A stretch of DNA of 64,000 bases from Muscardinus avellanarius. Taxonomy: Eukaryota > Chordata > Mammalia > Rodentia > Gliridae. Positions 1 through 9,810 of this stretch are shown piece after piece (the stretch's first letter is position 1; each line of letters begins with the position of its first letter). The stretch covers positions 70,944,997-71,008,996 of the forward strand of contig OY726567.1 in the NCBI GenBank assembly GCA_963383645.1. Direction: 5' to 3'. The position numbers were made by a program, and so were the translations under genes. Below the pieces are notes generated by a model. The model saw only the letters and a program-made list of their open reading frames with translations. It ran no database searches and had not been told where the DNA came from.

Positions 1-317
1 AAGTCTCCCCACCATTGCCCCACTCCACCGCCAAGGCCTTCCCTGCAGAGAGGGGCCATGACAAAGGAGAGATTGGAAATGGATCCGCTGGGAGCTCACT
101 GCTGCCCCTGCCCTCCAGACTCAACTCCTCCCAGAGGAAGAAGGTGGTTAAAGAGAGACAGATAGACAGACAGACAGCAAAGAGAGACGGGGAGATGGAG
201 AAGAGGGAGGGCCAGGAACCAGACACACAGGGACACATTCCAAACAGAAATTTAGATGGACCAGCCAGAGGGAGAGGTGAGAGCAGAGAAGAAGGAAATC
301 AGCACAGGTGTCAGGGT

Positions 318-652
318 TGATACTGCAAGTTTCTCCCTGGGTCGCTGAGGCCAGCCTCAAACCTGCAAACCTCCTGTCTCAGCCTGCCAAGTATGGGATT
401 ACAGACTCGGGCCACTGGAGCCGGCTCTATCACCACCACCACCACCACCACCACCGTCACCGTCACCATCATCATCTGTGTGGTACTAAGAACTGAACCC
501 AGGGTGTTCTACCTCTGAGCTACCCCCAGCCCTGTGTATTTTTTAACTTTGAAACAGTCTCACTAAGTTCTCTTGAGCTAGCCTGGAGCCTGCAATCCTC
601 CTATCTCAGCCTCCCAAGTATTCTGAGGGCGCGCGCCACCACACCCACCTAG
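318..652 (-). mobile_element. Two B1-dID SINE pieces, minus strand
   Basis: Positions 318-425 are a B1 half and 480-652 an ID half followed by a B1 half, read from the minus strand. The ID signature (GGTACT..GAACCCAGG..CTGAGCTAC in plus orientation) and the B1 signature (CTCAGCCTCCCAAGTA) are both present. A CAC-rich simple repeat separates them. Confidence 0.85.
431..476. repeat. (CAC)n / (CAT)n trinucleotide repeat
   Basis: An uninterrupted CAC run grades into CGTCAC and CATCAT. It makes a poly-His string in one frame of a meaningless ORF. Confidence 0.9.
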
Positions 653-1153
653 CTTATGGTTTTCCTAATGACAAGACTTTGACTTTCTTTTTCTCTTTAA
701 GGCAAAAGCCAAAAGAGAAGGACGCCATTTCTCTGGGAGACCCTGAGTGAGTTTTCCTCGCTGGAAAAAGTAACCTGCAGGTGTCCTCCCTGGCACAGGT
801 CGTGGCTTCTGACTGGGTGGCATTGATTTGTTTACCTGGCATTTGTCGACCCCTGAGCGGACTGTGAACTTGGCCCACGAGGGCAGGAACGTGTCTGGCA
901 CGGGGCCTCCACACTGTAGGGACTCGGGAAATGTTTATGAAGTGAGGCTTATTAAACGTTAGCCTTGGGGACTGCAGGGGCACCCAGGGGACCCCGGCAC
1001 CTGAGAGGGGACGGGGGTCACCAGCCTGCGGTGCCCGAGAGTGGGACAGCCAAGCCCTTGTTGCCTGCTCCCTGCTCCCCAGACCCCTCCACGCCTACAA
1101 TTTGCCAGGAAGCCCTGGATCACATCTTTCAGCTATGCTACACCCCACCACCT

Positions 1154-1155
<2 letters not shown>
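653..1155. other. Unique non-coding stretch
   Basis: No exon, RNA gene or recognisable repeat was seen. Short ORFs on both strands lack any family resemblance. Confidence 0.55.

Positions 1156-1200
<45 letters not shown>
1156..1200. repeat. (GT)n microsatellite
   Basis: About 22 uninterrupted GT units directly abut the 3' end of a minus-strand SINE, the usual position for a microsatellite grown from a SINE tail. Confidence 0.95.
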
Positions 1201-1202
<2 letters not shown>

Positions 1203-1702
1203 CTGGGGTTCCTGGAAGCCCTTCTATCTCCGGGCTACACTCCCAGACCTATTTTATATTTTTATTTGTAAACAGGGTCTCTTAAACCAGTGCAGCTGGC
1301 TTCGAACCTGTGTGATCCTCCTGTCTATGCCTCCCAAGCGCGGAGATTACAAGCATGTGCCACCATGCCCAGTTCCCTGCCCTATTTTTTTTTTTTTTTT
1401 TTTTTTTTTGCGGGTCTGGGGATGGAACGAACCCAGGGGCATTCGACCTCCGAGCTACACCCTCTGCCCTATTTTTTTTTTTTTTTGAAACAGGGTCTCA
1501 CTGAGTTGCAGAGGGCCTCACTAAGTAGCCGAGGCTGGCTACAAACCGCGATCCTCCTGTCTCAGCCTCCCGAATGCTGGGATTACAAGCGTGCGCCGCC
1601 ACGCCCGGCTCCTTTTTTTGAACCAGTCTCACTGAGTTGCTGAGGCTGGCCTCAGGCCTGCGATTCTCTTATCTCAGTCTCCCAAGCATTGGGATTACAG
1701 GC
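1203..1702 (-). mobile_element. Three minus-strand B1-dID SINEs
   Basis: 1203-1371 is a type with the ID variant CTTCTATCTCCGGGCTACAC and a GCTGGCTTCGAACC B1 body. 1384-1605 is a type with CACTGAGTTGCAGAGGGCC. 1612-1702 is a partial B1 half. Each begins with a T-run, the antisense poly-A tail. Confidence 0.88.
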
Positions 1703-1933
1703 TTGGTAATAGTTTAGAATGACAAGTCCCAGGTTGGAGAATGGCCGCACTGTTCCTGCTCTGCAGGACTTGGGCTGGGCGGGTCCTCCCAGAGGGCGCC
1801 CCGGGCTGCGACCAGCGTTCAGGGAAGCAGCTCTGGCTCTGGCGTCATCTGTAGGCGCCCACCCCGAGACCATGGCCGCAGAAGGCAGCGCTTCATCACT
1901 GTGTTGTGAGAGTGGAGACTGGACAGCAGCCGG
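1703..1933. other. Unique GC-rich stretch
   Basis: Single-copy-looking DNA with no credible coding signal. It holds a weak CTCF-like match around 1786-1800 (about 13 of 15 consensus positions by eye). Confidence 0.4.
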
Positions 1934-2225
1934 CCATCATGATGCACCTGTAATCCTAGTACTTGGGAGGCTGAGACAAGAGGAGCGCAGGTTTGAGGCC
2001 AGCCACAGCAACTCAGCAAGATAAAAAAGATAAAAAGCCGGGCATGGTGGCGCACGCTTGTAATCCTTGTGCTTGGGAGGCGGAGACAGGAGGATCGCGC
2101 CCAGGTTCAAAGCCAGCCTCGCTGCCTTAAGAGACCCTATTTCCAAATGAAATATAAAATAGGTCTGGGAGGGTAGCCCGGAGGTAGAAGGGTTCCATCC
2201 CCAGTACCACCAAATAAATAAATAA

Positions 2226-2256
<31 letters not shown>

Positions 2257-2548
2257 ATATAAAAATAAAAAGCCGGGCGTGGTGGCGCACATTTGTAATC
2301 CCACCTCTTGGAAGGCTGAGACAGGAGGATCGCACAGGTTTGAAGCCAGCCTCAGCTACTTAGTGAGGCTCTCAGAAACTTAGACTCTGTTTCCAAATAA
2401 AGTATAAAATAGGTCTGAGAGTATAGCCTGGAGGTAGAAAAGCCCTAGGGTTACACCCTCAGTACCACCAAAAAATAAAAAAATAAAAAAGGGCTGGGAT
2501 GTAGCTCAGAGGTAGAATACTCCTGGGTTTAATCCCCAGCACCCCAGA
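1934..2548 (+). mobile_element. Plus-strand B1-dID SINE cluster
   Basis: A partial B1 (1934-2035) is followed by complete B1-dID copies at about 2036-2213 and 2270-2475 and a lone ID half at 2490-2548. An (AAAT)n run at 2214-2261 is the expanded tail of the second copy. Confidence 0.88.
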
Positions 2549-2917
2549 AATTTTTAAAAAGAAGGTTGAACATCGCTTGGACAGCCTATGGATAACTTGG
2601 TTAGTAAATGGTGGCCCATCCTCCACGGGGACATCGAAATAGAAGCCATAGAGAAATTCCTAAAGGTCACCAGACGTTGTTAAGTGAAAAGGGCAGGTTA
2701 TGGAATGACAGCAGTGGTGAGCTTTCAGTGTTGTGGAAAGACACAAAATGTGCTAAGTTACTAAGTTTGGGGTTATTCCTCCCAGGAGCCACGGGGAGCT
2801 CAGGAGGGAGGCTCGCACAAGGAGGGCGCCGTGGTCCAAGTGATGCCAGCCACGCCCACAAGGTGGGGGCCAGGGGCTGCTGCGCATGCTCACCTCATCA
2901 CCCCACGAGCTCCACCC
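2549..2917. other. Unique stretch
   Basis: No gene or repeat recognised. It is AT-rich at first and GC-rich from about 2790. Confidence 0.5.
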
Positions 2918-3540
2918 GGGCATGGTGGCCGGCGCCTGAGATCCCAGGACTGGGGAAGCTGAGAAAGGAGGAGCTCAGGTTCCAAGCCAGCCTCAGCAAC
3001 TTAGCGCGACCCTTGGCAACTTAGGGAGACCCTGTTTCAACACAAAAAATAAAATAAAGCTGGGGTGTGGCTCAGAGGTAGAATGCCCCTGGGTTCCATC
3101 CCCAGTATCAAAAAAAAATTTTAAAACCAGCCTGTAGCTGGGTGCGGTGACGCACGCTTGTAATGCCAGCATTCTGAAGGCTGAGGACAGGAGGATCGCG
3201 GTCCGTGGACAGCCTCAGCTACTTAGTGATGCTTCTGCAACTCAGTGAGACCCTTTTTCAAAATAAAGAATAAGCCGGGCGTGGTGGCCCACGGTTGTAA
3301 TCCCCCCACTTGGGAGGTGGAGACAGGAGGATCGCGCAGGTTCGAAGCCAGCCTCCCTGGCTTAAGAGACCCTGTTTCCAAATAAAAATATAAAAATAGG
3401 TCTGGGAGTGTAGCCCGGAGGTAAAAGGCTTTTCAGGAACCCCAGTACCACAGAAAATTAAATAAATAAATAAAATGAAAAATGGGGCTGGGCGTGTAGC
3501 TTGGAGGTAGAATGCCCCTGGGTTTCATCCCCAGTACCGC
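2918..3540 (+). mobile_element. Plus-strand B1-dID SINE cluster
   Basis: A full copy lies at 2918-3110, a B1-only piece at 3130-3272, a copy of the GCCTCCCTGGCTTAAGAGACC type at 3273-3475 and an ID half at 3484-3540. Confidence 0.87.
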
Positions 3541-3545
3541 GCGTG

Positions 3546-3590
<45 letters not shown>

Positions 3591-3718
3591 CTGTATATTA
3601 GAATATTGATAGGTGGTAGACACAGATATTGATAGATAATAGGTAGGGAATAAATAATAGGAGATTGATGATTTAAATGATGGATATAAATGGATGCTAG
3701 ATAGACAGGTGATTGACA
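3541..3718. repeat. (CA)n tract and degenerate GATA-like tetranucleotide repeat
   Basis: A GC/CA alternating tract to about 3588 runs into an imperfect ATAG/GATG-type repeat to about 3718. Confidence 0.85.
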
Positions 3719-4344
3719 GGTGTCCTTTGGCTGTGCTGAACACCGGCGGTGGCACCGGTTCCAGACACTCGGATGTCCAGAACATGGGTAAAGATGAAAA
3801 GATTAAAGTGCAGCTAGTTCCCCTTCATGGGACAAGTGGCAGCTGGGAGAGAGGGTGAGGTCCGTGTCCCTGGAGGGAGTGAGAGGAAGGGGCAGAACGG
3901 GGCGAGGGCTCTGGCGGGCGGGGCTTCCTCTCCAGGCCCCCGATGCTGGGTGGTGGGTTGCGGGGGCAGCTGAGGCCAGCGGCCCTGGACACCTGTCCCC
4001 TCTCCCTTCTCACAGAGTCATCATCCCATCCCCAGAAGAGGCCGGAGAAGGGTTGAAACACACGCAGGCCCACACATCCGGGAGGGGCCGGCCAGGACGT
4101 GGAGCAGGACACCCTTCACTCCGGAGAAGCACGCAGGAAGGAGGCGTCCATGTCTTCACACAGCGGGTACCTGAAAGGAGCCTGAGGTCATCTGGGGCGG
4201 CCTCCATCGGGCAGCCTCCTGGAGGCAGAAGCCTGCACCTGCCTGCCTGGGGCCGCTCAGGGGGTTCTGGGGACAGCCCTGGGCATGGGGTCCAGGCCCT
4301 GCCCTCGGAATCCCAGAATGCACCGGGCTGCAGCAGCAGGAGCC
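3719..4344. other. Unique GC-rich stretch
   Basis: No exon, RNA or repeat recognised. Overlapping ORFs on both strands are typical of GC-rich non-coding DNA. Confidence 0.5.
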
Positions 4345-4560
4345 TCATTTGTCAGGAATTCAATTAGGTGGAGCGTCGTTATTAATTTTACCAGCTTTAC
4401 TGGTCGGAGGAGGCTGTGCCGGGTGAGATCCGGGGGCGCCTCTTCCCTCGCAGCCTGGGGTCAGCCCGTGGAGGCGCACCGTGGCACTAGCCGAGGTATT
4501 AATGAGATGCCTCTAGGTGCAAATAATAGTTTAATAGGTGTTACTTAACGGAGCACGCGC
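4345..4560. promoter_or_regulatory. Candidate conserved non-coding element 1a
   Basis: An AT-rich unique block inside GC-rich DNA carries several TAAT/ATTA homeodomain-type cores (CAATTAGG, TTATTAATTTTA, TATTAATGAG, GTTTAATAGG). There is no repeat signature and no open frame. It resembles the deeply conserved enhancers that cluster around developmental homeobox genes; the expected neighbour here is UNCX. This is inference from base composition and context only. Confidence 0.45.
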
Positions 4561-4599
4561 ACCGCCGGCGCGCCCAGACGCCCGCTGAGCCCGGCCTCC

Positions 4600-4735
4600 C
4601 GCCTGGCTAGAATAAGTAATTAGAGTGTACGAACACTCACCCTGACACTTTAATAAAGTGTCAGCCATCACCAATTTGGTATTTAATAAAATAAAATTAA
4701 ATATTTATTACATTTTGGGCACACATTGTATCCAA
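4600..4735. promoter_or_regulatory. Candidate conserved non-coding element 1b with two adjacent palindromes
   Basis: This AT-rich unique block contains AGTAATTAGAG. It holds a 23-bp perfect palindrome at 4642-4664 (two 11-bp arms beginning CTGACACTTTA around a central A). An inverted repeat lies next to it at about 4624-4639 (GAGTGT / ACACTC). Such sites can bind a dimeric factor or be a chance feature of AT-rich DNA. Confidence 0.45.
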
Positions 4736-5066
4736 AACACATTGCCCTCCCAACATGGCACCCCCACTCACAGTCCCCAAGGTTTTAAGCACAGGGACAC
4801 AGCCTTCACCTCTCAGGGGCCATGACCTGCGGATAATGGAGCATGTGCATGTGTGTGTGTCAGAGAGAGAGGGAAAGAGAGACCCAAGACACCCAGGAGG
4901 GCACAGACAAGGGGAGACAGATGGGAAGGACGGACAGCCTGCCAGGTGTGCACATCCTGGGAAGGACCCCAAGGGGCAGGCTCCTGAGACCCTGGAGGCT
5001 GAACACCTGGTCCTTGTTCCTTCTGTTTCCGGTACCCGGGTCTTATCTCTGCTCATCTTTTCTTTG
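4736..5066. other. Unique stretch
   Basis: No gene or interspersed repeat recognised. A short GT/GA-rich piece lies at 4845-4885. Confidence 0.5.
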
Positions 5067-5127
<61 letters not shown>

Positions 5128-5148
5128 CACTCTTTCTTTCTTTCTTGT
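5067..5148. repeat. (CT)n microsatellite
   Basis: A nearly pure CT run grades into CTTT units directly before a minus-strand SINE. Confidence 0.93.
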
Positions 5149-5321
5149 GCTAGGGATTGAACCCAGGGGTATTCTACCTCTGAGCTATACCCCCAGCCCT
5201 TTTAATTTTGTATTTGGAAACAGGCTCTCGCTAAGTGACCGAGGCTGGCCTGGAACCAGCGATCCTCCTGTCTCAGCCTCCCAAGCACTGGGATCACAGG
5301 CGTGCGCCACTGCGCCCAGCT
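5147..5321 (-). mobile_element. Minus-strand B1-dID SINE
   Basis: A complete ID plus B1 copy in antisense, ending in GCGCCCAGCT. Confidence 0.9.
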
Positions 5322-5657
5322 CCTTTCCAGCATCTAGTCCTTGCCGGCCAGCCCCAGGGTCCTGCAGAGCGTGGTATGGGCCAGATGAGCCCCTCCTGCA
5401 GGAAGCCACAGGTTTCACTGGGGTACAGGAGACACCAGCACAGCCTCGACCCCTTCCCCCAGTGACAGACAACAGGCGGGCCCTGGGTTGGGTGGAGGCT
5501 GTAGGAGTTTAAGAGGCCCCTTGTGTGCTTCCATGTATAGTGGAAACTCAGCAAGGCCTGAGGCCTGGATCCCCTGCCCCCACCCAGCACTCCTGGAGGT
5601 GGGAGTTCGGCCTCCCGCTCCTCCCCTGCCCCCCACATCCCCGCAGCTACTATAAGA
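5322..5657. other. Unique stretch
   Basis: No gene or repeat recognised. Confidence 0.5.
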
Positions 5658-5932
5658 ACTTTTCTGGGAGACTGAGACAGAGGACTGCGGGTTCGAGGCC
5701 AGCCTGCAGTAGCTTAGAGAGATTCTGTTTCAAAATAAGAAGATAACGGCCAGGGATGGTGGCGCAAGCTTGTAATCCCCGGGCTTGGGAGGCGGAGACA
5801 GGAGGATCACACAGGTTCAAAGCCAGCCGTGCTGGCTTAAGAGACCCTTTTTTTTTCCAAATAAAAGTATAAAAATAGGTCTGGGAGTGTAGCCCAGAGG
5901 TAGAAGGGTTCCATCCCCAGTACCACCAAAAA

Positions 5933-5971
<39 letters not shown>

Positions 5972-6033
5972 AGTAGGGCTAGGGTGTAGCTCAGAGATAT
6001 AATGCCCCTGGGTTCAAACCCCAGTAACACAAA
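5658..6033 (+). mobile_element. Plus-strand B1-dID SINEs with (AAAT)n tail
   Basis: A partial B1 lies at 5658-5743 and a full copy of the CTTAAGAGACC type at 5750-5931. An expanded TAAA tail covers 5932-5972 and an ID half 5974-6033. Confidence 0.88.
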
Positions 6034-6039
6034 AGAGGG

Positions 6040-6096
6040 AAGGGAGAAAGGAAGGAAGGAAGGAAGGAAGGAAGGAAGGAAGGAAGGAAGGAAGGA
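6040..6096. repeat. (GGAA)n microsatellite
   Basis: About a dozen GGAA units in the tail of the preceding ID element. Confidence 0.95.
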
Positions 6097-6340
6097 TAGT
6101 TTTTACATCAGACATGGAATTTGAGGCAGAAAGCCCAGAATGATGTGAGAGCTGGGTCTCACAGCAGGCAGGAATGTTCCTCCAGGAGCCACAGAGCCCA
6201 TCACAACTCTCTGAGCAGAAATACGTGTTCACTATCCAAGGTATTCTTAGTCTGCATGCCCTAAAGATGTGAACGGGAACATTCTAGCTGGCCAAATACA
6301 TAGTGGCCAGAAACTGTAATTGATTCAAATACCCAAAACA
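6097..6340. other. Unique stretch
   Basis: Nothing recognised. Confidence 0.45.
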
Positions 6341-7098
6341 AGCCAGGCATGGTGGTGCAAGCTTGTAATCCCAGCATTTGGGAGGTGGAGACCAGAGGAT
6401 CCCTGTTTGTGGACAGCCACAGCTACTTAGAGAGGCCCCTTGCAACTCATTGAGACTGTTTCAAATTTAAAAAGACTAAAAAAGCCCAACTTGGTGTCGC
6501 ATGCTTGTACTCCCAGGCTTTGGGAGGCTGAGACAGGAGGATCCGGGTATGCGGCTAGCCTCAGCTACTACTTAGTAAGGCCCTACACAATTCAATGAGA
6601 CACTGTTCTAAAATAAAGAATAGCTGGGCTTGGTGGTGCATGCTTGTAATCCCCACACTTGGGAGGCGGAGACCGGAGGATTGCACTCGTTTGAAGCTAG
6701 CCTTGCTGTCTTAAGAGACCCTGTTTCCAAATAAAAATATAAAATAGGCCTGGGAGTGTAACCCGGAGGTAGAAGGGTTTCCAGGAACCCCAGTACCACC
6801 AAAATAAAAATAAAATAAAGAATAAGCCAGGGGTGGTGGCGCACGCTTGTAATTCCTGTGCTTGGGAGACAGAGACAGGAGGAATGTTCAGGTTTGAAAT
6901 CAGCCTCGCTGGCTTAAGAGACCCTGTTTCCAAATAAAAATATAAAAAATAAGTCTGGGACTATAACCTGGAGATAGAAGGGTTTCTAGGAACCACAGTA
7001 CCAACAACAACAAAAAAGAATAAAAAATAGAGCTGGGGGTGTAGCTTGGAGGTAGAATACCCCTGGGTTTCATTCATCTCCACTATCGAAAAAAAAAA
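6341..7098 (+). mobile_element. Tandem run of plus-strand B1-dID SINEs
   Basis: B1 or B1-dID copies start at about 6341, 6484, 6625 and 6826, and an ID half covers 7030-7088. The first two are the GTGGACAGCC type with AATAAAGAATA linkers; the last two are the CTTAAGAGACC type with AATAAAAATATAAAA linkers. Confidence 0.87.
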
Positions 7099-7149
7099 AA
7101 AAAGACTGTAAACATCTAAAAACCACCTGCTCATAGTGAGAGAGACAAG

Positions 7150-7660
7150 AACCCATGTATAGCAAGGCCAGTGCCGGGGCCTTTGAGGCTAGGATAGGAG
7201 CCTGCCATACAGTGAGGCCTGTGCTGGGGCCAGCAAGGCCAGGATAGGACCCTACTTAAGGCAGGGTAGGGGCTGGGGCCAGTGAGGCCGGGATCCGAGC
7301 CTGCCAAGGGGTGAGGCCGGTGCCGGGTCCAGCAAGGCGGGGATTGGAGCCTACTGTGAGGTAAGGCCAGTGCTGGGGCTTCCAAGGCCAGGATAAGAGC
7401 CTGCCGAGGGGTGAGGCCTGTGCCGGCGCTAGTGAGGCTGGGATCCAAGCCTGTCATGAGGCCATGCTGGTGTCGGGGTCTCCAAGGCCGGGATCGGAGC
7501 CTGCCGAGGGGTGAGGGTGGTGCCGGGGTCAGCAAGGCCGGGATTGGAGCCTGCCGTAAGGGAAGGCAGGTGCTGGAGCCAGCGAGGCCGAGAGCAGAGC
7601 CTGCTGGGTGGCCAGGCCCGTGCCAGGGCCTCCAAGAGTGGGATCAGAACGTACAATGCG
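7150..7660. repeat. 50-bp minisatellite, about 10 units
   Basis: The motif GCCTGCC or a close variant recurs at 7200, 7250, 7299, 7349, 7399, 7449, 7499, 7549, 7599 and 7649, a near-exact 50-bp period. Each unit carries GTGCCGGGG, GCAAGGCCGGGAT and GAGCCTGCC blocks with scattered substitutions. Long ORFs through it are by-products of the repeat. Confidence 0.93.
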
Positions 7661-8037
7661 GCATACACAGAAAAATATCACAGAAAATAAAAAATCAGAT
7701 GTTTTCCCTAATATGCAAAAACTAGGAAGAAATGGGTAATAGGAGGAAATCCATTTGAAGAAAGGGCCCTATGGAGGAGCAATTAAGGTGACCAATCAGG
7801 GGGATGGGATGGAGGAAGATGGAATCTCTTTAAAGCACATGATATACATAAACCAGAATATCAAAGGTAATCACTAAATCAAGCATGGGATTGAGGGAGG
7901 GGGAGGGATAGGGATGAGTGTCGGAGAAAGGCTAATTGAATGATGTGTGCTTGTATACCCTCACAAGCCTTGTACTCCAATGAGATGTTTGACTACAGTG
8001 CACCAATAAAAATATTTAAAAAAATAAAATTTAAAAA
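7661..8037 (+). mobile_element. L1-type 3' end relic ending in CACCAATAAAA
   Basis: An A-rich region is followed by a G-rich tract (7885-7915) and the tail CAGTGCACCAATAAAAA. The last 150 bases resemble the tails at 18715-18971 and 25735-26031, so it belongs to the same retrotransposon 3' end family. The 5' boundary is unclear. Confidence 0.65.
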
Positions 8038-8040
8038 ACA

Positions 8041-8095
8041 GGGCTGGGGGATGTAGCTCAGAGGTACAATGCCCCTGGGTTCCATCCCCAGTTGG
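8041..8095 (+). mobile_element. Lone ID half
   Basis: GGGCTGGGGGATGTAGCTC through CATCCCCAG, a tRNA-derived ID unit directly after the L1-type tail. Confidence 0.85.
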
Positions 8096-8159
8096 ATAAA
8101 AGATCCTTGTGCTGGAATACTATGCAGCAATGAGAAGGGCACCCATATGCATGCGTGTG

Positions 8160-8199
<40 letters not shown>
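8160..8199. repeat. (CA)n microsatellite
   Basis: About 19 uninterrupted CA units. Confidence 0.95.
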
Positions 8200-8779
8200 A
8201 CGAATCCCACAGACCTAATGTCTTAAGCAAGGAACTAATGCTCCTATGAAACTGTGTATGTATACTATGACTATTCCAGGACAGACCAGCCCGTGTGTGT
8301 GGACAAATGCCAGTGGATTATCTTCCGGAAGTTGTTGGTGTGTGACTGATGGTTTGGCTGGGTAGAAAGCCACTCCAGACAGGCCTCTCCAGCCCCTGCA
8401 CCTGCTGGAAGCCCAGATGCCACTGCCTGCCAAGGGTGTTGGCGAGGGTAGCAGGCCTGTCTTAGGAAGCGTGCCGGAGGGCTCAGCTCTGCCGGGCCAC
8501 TTTCCTTCTGCACCCACCCAGCGGGGACAGCCTGCCCATCACCTGACGCGGACGGGAACCCCAAAGCCCCTCACACCATCCCTGTCTCCGCTGATCAGCT
8601 GCCCTGCCGGGGCCTCTGCTGGACTCAGGCCCTGCTGGGGAAGTGGGCGCCCTACTGCCTTAAAGATGTCCCCATCTGCTGCCACCCGTGCCCAATCCAC
8701 AGCCCCCAGCACCACGCTGGCCATGTCAGAGCCTGAGGTGAAAGGATAATCAACAACACCCATCTATCCCTTCTCTTCT
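8200..8779. other. Unique stretch
   Basis: No gene, RNA or repeat recognised. Confidence 0.5.
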
Positions 8780-8975
8780 TTGGCATTGGGATTGATCCCA
8801 GGACCATTTGACCTCTGGGCTACACTCCAGCCCTGTATGTACGTATTTTCAAACAGATCCTCACCAAGTTGCTGAGGGTGTCTCTAAGTAGCTGAGGCTG
8901 GCCTCGAACCTGCAATCCTCCTGTCTCTGCCTCCCAAGTACTGGGATTACAAGCGTGCTCCACCAGGCCGGGCTC
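8780..8975 (-). mobile_element. Minus-strand B1-dID SINE
   Basis: A complete but diverged ID plus B1 in antisense. Confidence 0.88.
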
Positions 8976-9245
8976 CACCCAGTCTTTATTTGGCATTTTT
9001 GACATTTGTTCCTCGCGGAGTTTTTGGATTAATTCCAAGTCCTCTGAGTATTGGGTTAGCACGTGGCAGATCTGATGCCCACCTTTGGGACGCCCTGCGT
9101 AGCCGGGGCCCCTGGGCCCGCAGAGGGGCCAGGAGGCGGGGCGGCAGATGCGCTAGTTCTAAGAGACGGCTGAGCCCTGACAGCCTGGCACCCGCCTGCC
9201 CAGTGGGTGCAGCAGCAGCAGGCCTGTCCCAGCGATGTGCTAGCT

Positions 9246-9645
9246 CTGTCTTTTTTTTTTATACTTTCATTGGTGCATTATAGTGTCACATTATAATGTA
9301 AATCACGTTGACCTCCATGCACAGGCTCTTGGTGCCCCTTCCCGCTCCCCTCCCTCCCAATACAGAGCGCCCAGATCGACACTGGTGTATGCTCCCAGGT
9401 TCACCCACAGTCTATGGTAGTGCGTCAGTTAATGAACCTCAGTCTTCCTCCACCCCTACCCTTAGATCCCTCCCCGGCTCCCCTGAGGCATCTCCTCGTC
9501 ATCTGGAGTCTTGAAGTATCCCCGTGACTCCCCAGCCCGCGCACAGTCAAGAAAACCTGACCCTTTCCTCTCTGTGACTGGCTAATCTCACTTAACGGAA
9601 TGTTCTCCGGCTCCTTCCGTTTCCTTGCAAATGATGTAATTTTAT
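9246..9645 (-). mobile_element. L1-type 3' end relic, minus strand
   Basis: Read on the minus strand it has GGAGAACATTCCGTTAAGTG, an L1 3'-region pattern, then a G-rich tract and an end at TAATGCACCAATAAAAGT. It resembles the relic at 61340-61605. Positions 8976-9245 before it hold nothing recognised. Confidence 0.65.
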
Positions 9646-9687
9646 TTTTCTTTATCTGTCTTTTGTGTCTCTCGCCCCTGATCCTAT

Positions 9688-9810
9688 TTTATTTCTTGTT
9701 TTGAGACAGTCTCACTAAGTTGCTGGGGGTCTTCTTAAGTTGCAGAGGCTGGCCTCCAGCCTGTGATCTTCCTGCCTCAGCCTCCAAGGAGTGGGCCACC
9801 ACACCTGACT
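9688..9810 (-). mobile_element. Partial minus-strand B1 SINE
   Basis: Only the B1 half is present, from TTTTGAGACAGTCTC to CACACCTGACT. Confidence 0.8.

Noticed and set aside
308..496. Poly-histidine ORF
   Set aside because: Translation of a (CAC)n repeat between two SINE pieces.
8041..8095. tRNA gene
   Set aside because: The tRNA-like text with box-B wording is the ID half of the SINE, present in dozens of copies.
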